From contig CAKUHV010000001.1 in the NCBI GenBank assembly GCA_934659445.1, positions 1 through 64,000 on the forward strand: a stretch of DNA of 64,000 bases, read 5' to 3'. The position numbers and the translations under genes are program-made. Numbering within the stretch: position 1 is the stretch's first letter; each line of letters opens with the position of its first letter. Positions 49,799 through 57,365 of the stretch are shown here, piece after piece. A model generated the notes under the pieces. The model had not been told where the DNA came from and made no database searches. It saw only the letters and a list, made by a program, of their open reading frames with translations. Source of the DNA: an uncultured Oscillospiraceae bacterium. Lineage in GTDB: Bacteria > Bacillota > Clostridia > Oscillospirales > Oscillospiraceae.

Positions 49799-51139
49799 AT
49801 GGACTACAGCGCACTATATCAGCAGAAGCTGACCACCGCCGCAGAGGCGGTGAAGGCGGTCAAGAGCGGGGACTGGGTGGACTACGGCTGGTGCACCAAC
49901 CACCCCATTGCTCTGGATAAGGCTCTGGCCGCCCGGCAGAACGAGCTTCGGGACGTAAAGGTCCGGGGCGGCGTCACCATGTGGATGCCCGAGATCTGCA
50001 AGGCGGAGGACGCCGGCGAGCACTTCACCTGGAACAGCTGGCACTGCAGCGGCGTGGACCGCAAGATCATCGCCAAGGGCATGGGCTACTTCATCCCCAT
50101 GCGGTACTCCGAACTGCCCCGGTTCTACCGGGACGGCAACGCCGAGGTGGACGTGGCTATGATCCAGGTGGCCCCCATGGATAAGCACGGCAACTTCAGC
50201 TTCGCCCTGGCCGCCTCCCATCTGGCTGACATGCTCGCCTGTGCCAAGAAGGTCATTGTCGAGGTCAACGAGAATATGCCTGTGGTCTACAGTCTCACCG
50301 GCGGCGAGATCAACATCGCCGACGTGGACATGGTGGTGGAGGGGGAGAATCCCCCCGTGGCCCAGCTGGGCGCCGGCGGCGCCGCCAGCGAGGTGGACAA
50401 GGCCGTGGCCAATCTGGTGGTACCCCAGATCCCCAACGGCGCCTGCCTTCAGCTGGGCATCGGGGCCATGCCCAGCACCATCGGCAGCCTGATCGCCCAG
50501 TCCGACCTGAAGGACCTGTCCGTGCACACCGAGATGTATGTAGACGGCTTTGTGGACATTGCCGCAGCCGGCAAGATCACCGGCCGGCACAAGGCTCTGG
50601 ACCGTGGCCGCCAGGTGTTCGCCTTCGCCGCCGGCAGCCAGCGGATGTACGACTATATGGACCACAACGCCGACGTGATGGGCGCCCCCGTGGACTACAC
50701 CAACGACGTCCATGTGATCAGCCAGATCGACAACTTCATCTCCATCAACAACGCCATCGATCTGGACCTGTTCGGCCAGGTGAACGCCGAGTCCGCCGGC
50801 ATCAAGCACATCTCCGGCACCGGCGGCCAGCTGGACTTCGCCATGGGCGCCTATCTGTCCAGGGGGGGCAAGAGCTTCATCTGCCTGTCCTCCACCGTCA
50901 CCGGCAAGGACGGCACCGTGAAGAGCCGCATCGTCCCCACCCTGACCCCCGGCTCCATCGCCACCGACCCCCGCTCCTGCGTCCACTATATCGTCACCGA
51001 GTACGGCATGGCCAACCTGAAGGGCCTGTCCACCTGGCAGCGGGCCGAGGCGCTGATCAACATCGCCCACCCCGACTTCCGGGAGCAGCTCATCGCCGAC
51101 GCCGAGAAGATGCACATCTGGCGCCGCTCCAACAAGTAA
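49799..51139 (+). CDS. but: Butyryl-CoA:acetate CoA-transferase / 4-hydroxybutyrate CoA-transferase family
   Basis: 446 residues. It closely resembles butyryl-CoA:acetate CoA-transferase of butyrate producers: the opening [68 protein letters not shown] with the catalytic Glu245, and [16 protein letters not shown]. It moves CoA from butyryl-CoA to acetate, the last step of butyrate formation; propionate, crotonate or 4-hydroxybutyrate use is possible. The ATG follows GGAGGAG. It stands alone, with no bcd/etf/hbd genes nearby. Confidence 0.85.
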   Translation: MDYSALYQQKLTTAAEAVKAVKSGDWVDYGWCTNHPIALDKALAARQNELRDVKVRGGVTMWMPEICKAEDAGEHFTWNSWHCSGVDRKIIAKGMGYFIPMRYSELPRFYRDGNAEVDVAMIQVAPMDKHGNFSFALAASHLADMLACAKKVIVEVNENMPVVYSLTGGEINIADVDMVVEGENPPVAQLGAGGAASEVDKAVANLVVPQIPNGACLQLGIGAMPSTIGSLIAQSDLKDLSVHTEMYVDGFVDIAAAGKITGRHKALDRGRQVFAFAAGSQRMYDYMDHNADVMGAPVDYTNDVHVISQIDNFISINNAIDLDLFGQVNAESAGIKHISGTGGQLDFAMGAYLSRGGKSFICLSSTVTGKDGTVKSRIVPTLTPGSIATDPRSCVHYIVTEYGMANLKGLSTWQRAEALINIAHPDFREQLIADAEKMHIWRRSNK

Positions 51140-51148
51140 TTGATTCGA

Positions 51149-51187
51149 CAAAAAATACCCTCCGTTGTGAAACGGAGGGTATTTTTT
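51149..51187 (+). terminator. Terminator of the CoA-transferase gene
   Basis: 17-bp perfect stem AAAAAATACCCTCCGTT with complement, GTG loop, ending in six T residues. Confidence 0.92.
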
Positions 51188-51248
51188 ATGCTCCGGAAGG
51201 GATGCAGCAGAGAAAAAAGTTCTCCCTCAGGCAATAAAGTCCGATTTA

Positions 51249-51276
51249 TTGGACTGATAAAAGTGTATTCTATGCT
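51249..51276 (+). promoter_or_regulatory. Promoter of the yabPQ-divIC cluster
   Basis: -35 TTGGAC (51249-51254), 16-nt spacer, -10 TATGCT (51271-51276). An AGTCC / GGACT dyad overlaps the -35. Confidence 0.55.
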
Positions 51277-51323
51277 CACAAAGAGAGGGACGCACAGACG
51301 CCCCGATGAAAGGAGCAGAGACC

Positions 51324-51440
51324 ATGGAATACGAGTTTGTCTGGGTGAGAGGCCACATCGAGGTGTTTGACAGGGCGGGGCGGTTCTGCTTCTCCGCCGA
51401 CAGCGAGCGGGAGGCCATGGAGGAGCTGAACGCCGCCTGA
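51324..51440 (+). CDS. 38-residue small protein leading the sporulation cluster
   Basis: The reading frame MEYEFVWVRGHIEVFDRAGRF continues to CFSADSEREAMEELNAA (written in two pieces). It has a good AAAGGAG site 8 nt before the ATG and stops 60 nt before yabP. The GHIEVFD-x-GRFxFSAD pattern looks like a compact folded domain rather than random coding, and I recall similar short ORFs in related genomes. Function unknown; a sporulation or RNA-related role is only suggested by position. Confidence 0.6.
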   Translation: MEYEFVWVRGHIEVFDRAGRFCFSADSEREAMEELNAA

Positions 51441-51500
51441 TGGCATAAGCCGCACCCCTGTCCCATACAATGGCAGTAAAAGCGGAAAGGGGTGGAACCC

Positions 51501-51794
51501 ATGGCATATGAGGACAGCCGGCCCCGGCCGGAGACGGAGCACCGTCTGGTGCTGGAGGGGCGGGAGCAGCTCACCGTCACCGGCGTGGAGGAGGTGGAGA
51601 GCTTCGACGAAAGCTCCATCGTCATGGTCACGGACAAGGGGGCGCTGATCGTCCGGGGGGAGCAGCTGCACATCGAGCAGCTGTCTCTGGACGGGGGCGC
51701 GCTGAAGGTGGAGGGCTATGTGGACTCCCTCACCTATGAGGAGGAGCAGCCCCGCCGGGGCGGCGGCCTGCTGGCCCGCCTGCTGGGGGGATGA
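51501..51794 (+). CDS. yabP: Sporulation protein YabP
   Basis: 97 residues: HRLVLEGREQLTVTGVEEVESFDESSIVMVTDKGALIVRGE and LHIEQLSLDGGALKVEGYVDSLTYEE match YabP/YqfC, a beta-rich family required for spore coat or cortex formation in the mother cell. The ATG at 51501 follows AAAGGGGTGG; GTG 51492 is inside that site. The stop overlaps the yabQ start (ATGA). Confidence 0.88.
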   Translation: MAYEDSRPRPETEHRLVLEGREQLTVTGVEEVESFDESSIVMVTDKGALIVRGEQLHIEQLSLDGGALKVEGYVDSLTYEEEQPRRGGGLLARLLGG

Positions 51795-52507
51795 GCGCCG
51801 ACATTGCCGCCCAGCTGGCCGCCCTTTGGCAGGGGGCTGCCCTGGGGGCGGCCATGGGACTGCTGTACGACCTGTTCCGGGTGCTGCGCCGGCGGGTGCG
51901 CGTGCCTCTGCTGGGCCCGGCGCTGGATCTGATCTTCTGGTGCGCGGCCACCGCCGCCCTGTTCCTCTGGTCCCAGTGGGCCTGGGGCGGCGTGGTGCGG
52001 CTGTACGGCGCGGCCTTCTGCCTGATGGGCGGCGGAGCTTATTTCCTGCTGTTCAGCCCGTGGGTGCTGCGGCTGGGCTGGCTGTGCGCCGATCTGGCCG
52101 CCCTTTTTTGGCGGATACTGACAATCCCCCTCCGTCTGGCGCTGCGCCTTTTGAAAAAATGTAAAGAACTTTTCATTTCGCTCTTCCTTTTCCGCCGGAA
52201 ATGGTATAGAATAAGCCAAATGACCCAGGAGATGGAGACGGTTGACCGCCGGCGCCGTCAACGGGAAGGGAGAGGGTGGACCCATGAAGCTGAAACGGAC
52301 CGGTTTTTTGACCAAGCTGGTGATCTTGGTCCTGCTGGTGTACATGGCCACCTCTCTGCTGGATCTGCGGGGCAGGATCGAAAGCGCCCAGCAGCAGCTG
52401 ACCGAGCTGACCGGCCAGGTGGAGACCCAGCGCCTGAAGAATCAGGAGCTGGCCGACGCCGTCGAGCACAGGGACGACCCCGAGACGCTGGAGCAGATGG
52501 CCCGTGA
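51791..52507 (+). CDS. yabQ: Spore cortex protein YabQ, with an unusual overlap into divIC
   Basis: The first 130 or so residues are a typical YabQ: about four membrane segments with GAALGAAMGLLYDLFRVLRRRVRVP and DLIFWCAATAALFLW. After FRRKWYRISQMTQEMETVDRR the frame stays open through the divIC start and ends at 52507, adding about 75 Arg/Gly-rich residues read out of frame over divIC (224-nt overlap). YabQ proteins normally end near residue 150-170, so a stop codon has probably been lost. The start ATG overlaps the yabP stop. Confidence 0.75.
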   Translation: MSADIAAQLAALWQGAALGAAMGLLYDLFRVLRRRVRVPLLGPALDLIFWCAATAALFLWSQWAWGGVVRLYGAAFCLMGGGAYFLLFSPWVLRLGWLCADLAALFWRILTIPLRLALRLLKKCKELFISLFLFRRKWYRISQMTQEMETVDRRRRQREGRGWTHEAETDRFFDQAGDLGPAGVHGHLSAGSAGQDRKRPAAADRADRPGGDPAPEESGAGRRRRAQGRPRDAGADGP

Positions 52508-52559
52508 AAAGGGCTATGTGAAGCAGGGGGAGACCCTGTATATCGACGTGGCCAACTAA
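52284..52559 (+). CDS. divIC: Septum formation initiator, DivIC/FtsB family
   Basis: 91 residues: short basic N-terminus, one membrane helix (LTKLVILVLLVYMATSLL, about 9-26), then a coiled coil LRGRIESAQQQLTELTGQVE and the C-terminal DDPETLEQMAREKGYVKQGETLYID. It works with FtsL/DivIB in the divisome. The start at 52284 is set by AGAGGGTGG; the start codon is embedded in the yabQ reading frame. Confidence 0.9.
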   Translation: MKLKRTGFLTKLVILVLLVYMATSLLDLRGRIESAQQQLTELTGQVETQRLKNQELADAVEHRDDPETLEQMAREKGYVKQGETLYIDVAN

Positions 52560-52627
52560 GACCCCCGCCGCGGAGGGGAGAGCCGCGGCGTCCATGGGAA
52601 TTACACAAGGAGGACATTTCAGGCAAT

Positions 52628-53113
52628 ATGGAGTTTGGTGTTGGGTCCATTCTGGACGGGAAGGTTACGGGAATTACAAAGTTCGGCGCATTTGTGGCAC
52701 TGCCGGGGGGAAAATCCGGTCTTGTCCACATCTCTGAGATCGCGTATTCTTATGTGAACGAGGTCTCCGACCACCTGCACGAGGGGCAGGAGGTCAAGGT
52801 CAAGGTCATCGGCATCGACCAGGCCAACCGCATCAACCTGTCCATCAAGCAGGTGGCCCCGCCGCCGCCCCGCCCCCAGGGCAATCGCCCCCGTCAGGGC
52901 GGGCCGCAGGGCGGCTTTCAGGGGGGCAATCGCCCGCCCCGGCCCCAGGGGGACCGCCGCGGCGCGCCCAACACCTTTGCGCCCCGTCCGGCACCCAAGG
53001 AGCCCTCTGACTTTGAAGATAAGCTGAAGCAGTTCATGCAGTCCTCCGACAGCAAGTTGTCCGAGCTGCGCTACATGGAGAAGAAGGGCAGCCGCCGCAC
53101 CGGCCGCCACTGA
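52628..53113 (+). CDS. yabR: S1-domain RNA-binding protein (YabR-like)
   Basis: 161 residues. An S1 fold fills 1-76 (VGSILDGKVTGITKFGAFVAL, GLVHISEIAYSYVNEVSDHL, VKVKVIGIDQANRINLSIKQ). A Pro/Gly/Arg/Gln-rich linker follows (77-125), and a helical DFEDKLKQFMQSSDSKL end closes the protein. Position after divIC matches B. subtilis yabR. The AAGGAGG site lies 14 nt before the ATG, longer than usual. Confidence 0.9.
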   Translation: MEFGVGSILDGKVTGITKFGAFVALPGGKSGLVHISEIAYSYVNEVSDHLHEGQEVKVKVIGIDQANRINLSIKQVAPPPPRPQGNRPRQGGPQGGFQGGNRPPRPQGDRRGAPNTFAPRPAPKEPSDFEDKLKQFMQSSDSKLSELRYMEKKGSRRTGRH

Positions 53114-53127
53114 GAACAGCAAAAATA

Positions 53128-53155
53128 AGGCGCTGTCCGCTTTGCGGACAGCGCC
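53128..53155. terminator. Hairpin after yabR
   Basis: AGGCGCTGTCCGC with complement around TTT, 13 bp. On the minus strand it is followed by TTATTTTTG, so it also serves the convergent gene. The next repeat A copy starts at its edge. Confidence 0.7.
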
Positions 53156-53156
53156 T

Positions 53157-53280
53157 GAGACTGTCGAAAAAGTGGCTTCGCCACTTTTTCGAGTCAGGAT
53201 GCACGCAGGACAGCCCTCGATTTCTTGTGAAAAAGTCGGGCTGCCCTGCGTGAGCTGTATCCCCCGGCTTCGCCGGGGGA
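53157..53280 (+). repeat. Structured intergenic repeat, family A, copy 2
   Basis: Hairpin 1 TCGAAAAAGTGGC-TTC-GCCACTTTTTCGA (53164-53192), hairpin 2 ACGCAGGACAGCC / GGCTGCCCTGCGT (53203-53251, one mismatch) and hairpin 3 TCCCCCGGC-TTC-GCCGGGGGA (53260-53280). Same order and spacing as copy 1; hairpin 3 has unrelated sequence but the same place. Confidence 0.8.
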
Positions 53281-53293
53281 TATTTATTATTTT

Positions 53294-53563
53294 TTACTCA
53301 AATTTATTCCGGCCGATGCCGCTGTACTCCACCACCAGGGCGGCGATGGCCAGGATCAGGGCCAGAACATACATGGCGCTGTTGACAGCGTCGTCCACCA
53401 GCCCCACCCGCAGCAGCACCTCTGCCAGCGCCAGGACCACTACCGAGGAGACGATCAGGTTCCGGGCCACGGGCTTCATGCGCTTGCGTTTGGAGATGGG
53501 CTCCGTCCCCTGTGTCATCTTTCCGCCCGGGCGGGCAGCCTTTCTCTTTTTCCCTTTGCTCAT
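53294..53563 (-). CDS. Small membrane protein
   Basis: 89 residues: a Lys/Arg-rich cytoplasmic N-terminus (about 1-35) and two hydrophobic segments (about 36-54 and 61-80). No family recognised. It starts 12 nt after mnmA stops, with GGGGGAGG before the ATG, so it is the second gene of the mnmA transcript. Confidence 0.65.
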   Translation of the reverse strand: MSKGKKRKAARPGGKMTQGTEPISKRKRMKPVARNLIVSSVVVLALAEVLLRVGLVDDAVNSAMYVLALILAIAALVVEYSGIGRNKFE

Positions 53564-53575
53564 TGGTCCTCCCCC

Positions 53576-54670
53576 TTATTCTTCGGCGCGGCGGATCACG
53601 CCGCCGCCCACCACGGTCTCTCCGTCATACAGCACCACCGACTGCCCCGGGGTCACCGCCCGCTGGGGCCGGTCAAAGGCGACCCGGATGGTGTCCTCCC
53701 CCGTCTGCCACACGGTACAGGGCTGCTCCGCCATGCGGTAGCGCACCTTGGCCGCCAGACGCACCGGCCCGTCCAGCCGCCCACAGGCGATAAGGTTCAC
53801 CCCATCGGCCTCCAGCACGGAGGAAAACAGGCTGTCGTTGTCCGACAGCACCACGGTGTTGTCCCCCGGCCGTACCTGCTTGACATACAGCCGCCCGCGG
53901 CTGGAGGAGACCCCCAGCCCCCGGCGCTGGCCCACGGTGTAGGCGATGATCCCCTCGTGGACGCCCAGCACCTTCCCGTCCTCGTCCACAAAGGGGCCGG
54001 CGGGATAACTTTTCCCCGTATACCGGCGGATGAAGGCGGCATAGTCCCCGTCAGGGACGAAGCAGATGTCCTGACTCTCCCCCTTGCGGGCGTTGACAAA
54101 GCCCTGCTCCCCGGCGATCTGCCGCACCTCGTCCTTGGACAGCCCCCCCAGGGGGAACAGGCTGTGGGCCAGCTGGTCCTGATCCAGGGACCACAGGACG
54201 TAGCTCTGGTCCTTCTCCCGGTGGGCGGCCCGCTTCAGCAGCCAGCGGCCCGCCCCCTCGTCCCGCTCCAGGCGGACATAGTGCCCCGTGGCCGCCATGT
54301 CCCAGTCCAGCTCCCGCCCCCGGCGGAGCATGGCCCCGAACTTCAGACACCGGTTGCACTCCACGCAGGGGTTGGGGGTCTCCCCCCGCTCATAGGCGGC
54401 GGCGAAGGGCTCCATGACGCAGCGGCGGAACTCCTCCCCGAAGTTGAACACATAGTGGGGGATGTTCAGCCGCCGGGCCACCGCCCGGGCGTCCTCCACG
54501 TCGTCCAGCGAGCAGCAGCGGCTCTCCCCCTGTACGGCGATGTCGTCGTTGCCGAACAGCTTCATGGTCACGCCGATCACCTCGTACCCCTGCTGCTGCA
54601 AAAGCCAGGCGGCCGCCGAGCTGTCCACCCCGCCGCTCATGCCCACGGCGGCCCGGACCGGTCTGTCCAC
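53576..54670 (-). CDS. mnmA: tRNA-specific 2-thiouridylase
   Basis: 364 residues. PP-loop AVGMSGGVDSSAAAWLL, catalytic cysteines in NPCVECNRCLKFG (first) and GESQDICFV (second), and a C-terminal beta domain from about 260. It thiolates U34 of Lys, Glu and Gln tRNAs. The start is GTG at 54670, placed 5 nt after GGGAGGGAG; the frame to 54829 runs across its own promoter. Confidence 0.95.
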   Translation of the reverse strand: MDRPVRAAVGMSGGVDSSAAAWLLQQQGYEVIGVTMKLFGNDDIAVQGESRCCSLDDVEDARAVARRLNIPHYVFNFGEEFRRCVMEPFAAAYERGETPNPCVECNRCLKFGAMLRRGRELDWDMAATGHYVRLERDEGAGRWLLKRAAHREKDQSYVLWSLDQDQLAHSLFPLGGLSKDEVRQIAGEQGFVNARKGESQDICFVPDGDYAAFIRRYTGKSYPAGPFVDEDGKVLGVHEGIIAYTVGQRRGLGVSSSRGRLYVKQVRPGDNTVVLSDNDSLFSSVLEADGVNLIACGRLDGPVRLAAKVRYRMAEQPCTVWQTGEDTIRVAFDRPQRAVTPGQSVVLYDGETVVGGGVIRRAEE

Positions 54671-54716
54671 GGCACTCCCTCCCCTCTGCCCTGTCCTGGG
54701 CGCAGTATTTTTAGCG

Positions 54717-54745
54717 ATTATACCATATTTTCCGCCCCGGTTCAA
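54717..54745 (-). promoter_or_regulatory. mnmA promoter
   Basis: Minus strand -35 TTGAAC (54740-54745), 17-nt spacer, consensus -10 TATAAT (54717-54722). Confidence 0.8.
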
Positions 54746-54809
54746 CAAAAAACGGCCCAATCCATTGCCGCCGTTGATTTTACGGTTCACAATTCCGTCT
54801 CTCCGGGCA

Positions 54810-54825
54810 CCACAATATATAGTGG
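54810..54825 (+). promoter_or_regulatory. NrdR box of nrdD
   Basis: CCACAATATATAGTGG, close to the NrdR consensus acaCwATATaTwGtgt. It overlaps the -35 of the nrdD promoter, so bound NrdR would repress. A convincing second box about 31 bp away is not seen. Confidence 0.75.
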
Positions 54826-54851
54826 ACAAGTTTCTCCGCCTGTGCTATAAT
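54823..54851 (+). promoter_or_regulatory. nrdD promoter
   Basis: -35 TGGACA (54823-54828), 17-nt spacer, extended -10 TGCTATAAT (TATAAT at 54846-54851). Confidence 0.85.
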
Positions 54852-54933
54852 TTGGTCATGGCAGCCCTGCGGCCCCGGGCCGCTTTGAATAGCCGCCCTT
54901 CGGGGCCGGCGGAAGAGAAGGAGAGAGCAGCAT

Positions 54934-57057
54934 ATGAAAGTCATCAAGCGCGACGGTACCATCGTGGACTATGACCGCAGCAAGATCGTCACCGCCATTG
55001 AAAAGGCCAACGCCGAGGTGCCCGCCGCCGACCGCATCGACCGGGCCCATATCGATGCCATCATCGACGGCATCGAGGCGCTGAAGCGCCCCCGCATGCT
55101 GGTAGAGGACATTCAGGATCTGGTGGAGCAGGGCCTGGTGGCCGAAAACAAGTTCCACCTGGCCAAGACCTACATCATCTACCGGTACAACCGCGCCCTG
55201 GTGCGCAAGGCCAACACCACCGACGAGTCCATCCTGTCCCTGCTGCGCAACGAGAACAAGGAGCTGGCCGAGGAGAACTCCAACAAGAACACCATGATCG
55301 CCTCCACCCAGCGGGACTACATCGCCGGCGAGGTCAGCCGCGATCTCACCCGCCGCATCCTGCTGCCGGAGAAGATCTCCAAGGCCCACGACGAGGGGGC
55401 CATCCACTTCCACGATGCCGACTATTTCGTCCAGCCCATCTTCAACTGCTGCCTGATCAACATCGGGGATATGCTGGACAACGGCACCATGATCAACGCC
55501 AAGCTGATCGAAAGCCCCAAGAGCTTCCAGGTGGCCTGTACCGTAGTCACCCAGATCATCGCCTGCGTGGCCTCCAACCAGTACGGCGGGCAGAGCGTGG
55601 ATCTGCGCCATCTGGGCAAGTATCTGCGCATGACCTATGAAAAATACATCCGCAAGACCCGGGAGACCGCCCCCGAGCTGGACGACGCCACCGTGGAGAA
55701 GCTGGCCCACGCCCGCACCATCGACGAGCTGAAAAGCGGCGTGCAGACCATCCAGTATCAGATCAACACCCTGATGACCACCAACGGCCAGTCCCCCTTC
55801 GTCACCCTGTTCCTGAACCTGCAGGAGGACGACCCCTATCTGAAGGAAAACGCCATGATCGTGGAGGAGGTCCTGCGCCAGCGGCTGGAGGGCATCAAGA
55901 ACGAGAAGGGCGTGTACATCACCCCCGCCTTCCCCAAGCTGGTGTACGTGCTGGACGAGCACAACTGCCTGAAGGGCGGCAAGTACGACTACATCACCGA
56001 GCTGGCGGTGAAGTGCTCCGCCAAGCGTATGTACCCCGACTATATCTCCGCCAAGAAGATGCGGGAGAATTACGAGGGGAACGTCTTCTCCCCCATGGGC
56101 TGCCGCTCCTTCCTGGCCCCCTGGAAGGACGAGCACGGCAACTACAAGTTCGAGGGCCGCTTCAACCAGGGCGTGGTCTCCCTGAACCTGCCCCAGATCG
56201 GCATTCTGGCCCGGGGGGACGAGGAGAAGTTCTGGTCCCTGCTGGACGAGCGGCTTGACCTGTGCTTCGAGGCCCTCATGTGCCGCCACAACGCCCTGAA
56301 GAAGGTGCACGCCGGCTCCTCCCCCATCCACTGGCAGTACGGTGCCATCGCCCGCCTGCCCAAGAACGCCCCCATCGAGCCCCTGCTGTACGGCGGCTAC
56401 TCCTCCATCTCTCTGGGCTACATCGGCCTGTATGAGGTGACCAAGCTCATGCGGGGCTGCTCCCACACCACCCCCGAAGGGCAGGAGTTCGCCCTGAAGG
56501 TGATGCACCGCCTGCGCAAAGCCTGCGACGACTGGAAGAAGCAGACCAACATCGGCTTCGCCCTGTACGGCACCCCCGCCGAGAGCCTGTGCTACCGCTT
56601 CGCCCGCATCGACAAGGAGCGCTTCGGCACCATCCCCGACATCACCGACAAGGGCTACTACACCAACTCCTACCACGTGGACGTGCGGGAGAAGATCGAC
56701 GCCTTTGACAAGTTCACCTTTGAAAGCCAGTTCCAGAAGATCTCCACCGGCGGCTGCATCTCCTATGTGGAGATCCCCAACATGCGCCACAATCTGGAGG
56801 CCTTGAAGGAGGTCGTCCGCTTCATCTACGACAACATCCAGTACGCCGAGTTCAACACCAAGAGCGACTACTGCCAGGTGTGCGGCTACGATGGCGAGAT
56901 CATCATCAACGACGACAACCAGTGGGAGTGCCCCTGCTGCCACAACAAGGACCAGTCCAAGATGAATGTCACCCGCCGCACCTGCGGCTATCTGGGCGAA
57001 AACTTCTGGAACGTGGGCAAGACCAAGGAGATCAAGGCCCGGGTCCTGCACCTGTAA
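54934..57057 (+). CDS. nrdD: Anaerobic ribonucleoside-triphosphate reductase
   Basis: 707 residues. An N-terminal ATP-cone (VIKRDGTIVDYDRSKIVTAIEKAN, residues 1-90) gives allosteric control. The catalytic barrel includes HFHDADYF, NCCLINIGDML and GCRSFLAPW. Near the C-terminus is a zinc site CQVCGYDG...CPCCHNKD and the glycyl radical loop RTCGYLGENFWNVGKTKE. It reduces NTPs to dNTPs without oxygen and needs the activase NrdG, which is not encoded nearby. The ATG follows AAGGAGAG. Repression by NrdR is inferred from the box at the promoter. Confidence 0.95.
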   Translation: MKVIKRDGTIVDYDRSKIVTAIEKANAEVPAADRIDRAHIDAIIDGIEALKRPRMLVEDIQDLVEQGLVAENKFHLAKTYIIYRYNRALVRKANTTDESILSLLRNENKELAEENSNKNTMIASTQRDYIAGEVSRDLTRRILLPEKISKAHDEGAIHFHDADYFVQPIFNCCLINIGDMLDNGTMINAKLIESPKSFQVACTVVTQIIACVASNQYGGQSVDLRHLGKYLRMTYEKYIRKTRETAPELDDATVEKLAHARTIDELKSGVQTIQYQINTLMTTNGQSPFVTLFLNLQEDDPYLKENAMIVEEVLRQRLEGIKNEKGVYITPAFPKLVYVLDEHNCLKGGKYDYITELAVKCSAKRMYPDYISAKKMRENYEGNVFSPMGCRSFLAPWKDEHGNYKFEGRFNQGVVSLNLPQIGILARGDEEKFWSLLDERLDLCFEALMCRHNALKKVHAGSSPIHWQYGAIARLPKNAPIEPLLYGGYSSISLGYIGLYEVTKLMRGCSHTTPEGQEFALKVMHRLRKACDDWKKQTNIGFALYGTPAESLCYRFARIDKERFGTIPDITDKGYYTNSYHVDVREKIDAFDKFTFESQFQKISTGGCISYVEIPNMRHNLEALKEVVRFIYDNIQYAEFNTKSDYCQVCGYDGEIIINDDNQWECPCCHNKDQSKMNVTRRTCGYLGENFWNVGKTKEIKARVLHL

Positions 57058-57082
57058 GCCCGGCCAACGCGACTTAAAACCT

Positions 57083-57114
57083 GCGGCTCCCCCTTGGGGG
57101 AGCCGCTTTATTTT
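57083..57114 (+). terminator. nrdD terminator
   Basis: GCGGCTCCCCC-TTG-GGGGAGCCGC then TTTATTTT. Confidence 0.9.
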
Positions 57115-57163
57115 GTGACTAAAAAATTTCCGCCTCCGGCAGTGACAAAAGTGGAAATCCCGC

Positions 57164-57192
57164 TTGACAAGTCCCGCCTTTCATGCCATATT
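57164..57192 (+). promoter_or_regulatory. Promoter of the SLH surface-protein gene
   Basis: -35 TTGACA (57164-57169), 17-nt spacer, -10 CATATT (57187-57192). It gives a leader of about 165 nt containing two palindromes. Confidence 0.7.
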
Positions 57193-57268
57193 GTCCTTGT
57201 CAGGCAGGGGCATATCGGCCGGAGGACCGCGGGGAATGGGCTCCCCGTTCTGTTTTTTCGAGCCGATC

Positions 57269-57310
57269 AAAAGGGACTGCAGTCCCTTTTGTGTTTCCCA
57301 TGGGAAACAC
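57269..57310 (+). promoter_or_regulatory. Two abutting perfect palindromes in the surface-protein leader
   Basis: A 22-bp perfect palindrome (57269-57290, centre CTGCAG, ending TTTT) is directly joined to a 20-bp perfect palindrome (57291-57310, centre CCATGG). In RNA the first is a terminator-like hairpin. Could be an attenuator, a binding site or a phase-variation substrate. Confidence 0.6.
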
Positions 57311-57365
57311 GCCCCGCCGCCCCTCCAAAAAAGCAGAGGGCGAACATTTTATAAGGAGGTTCTGT

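Noticed and set aside
54856-57051. 731-codon minus-strand frame over nrdD
   Set aside because: Antisense shadow of nrdD.
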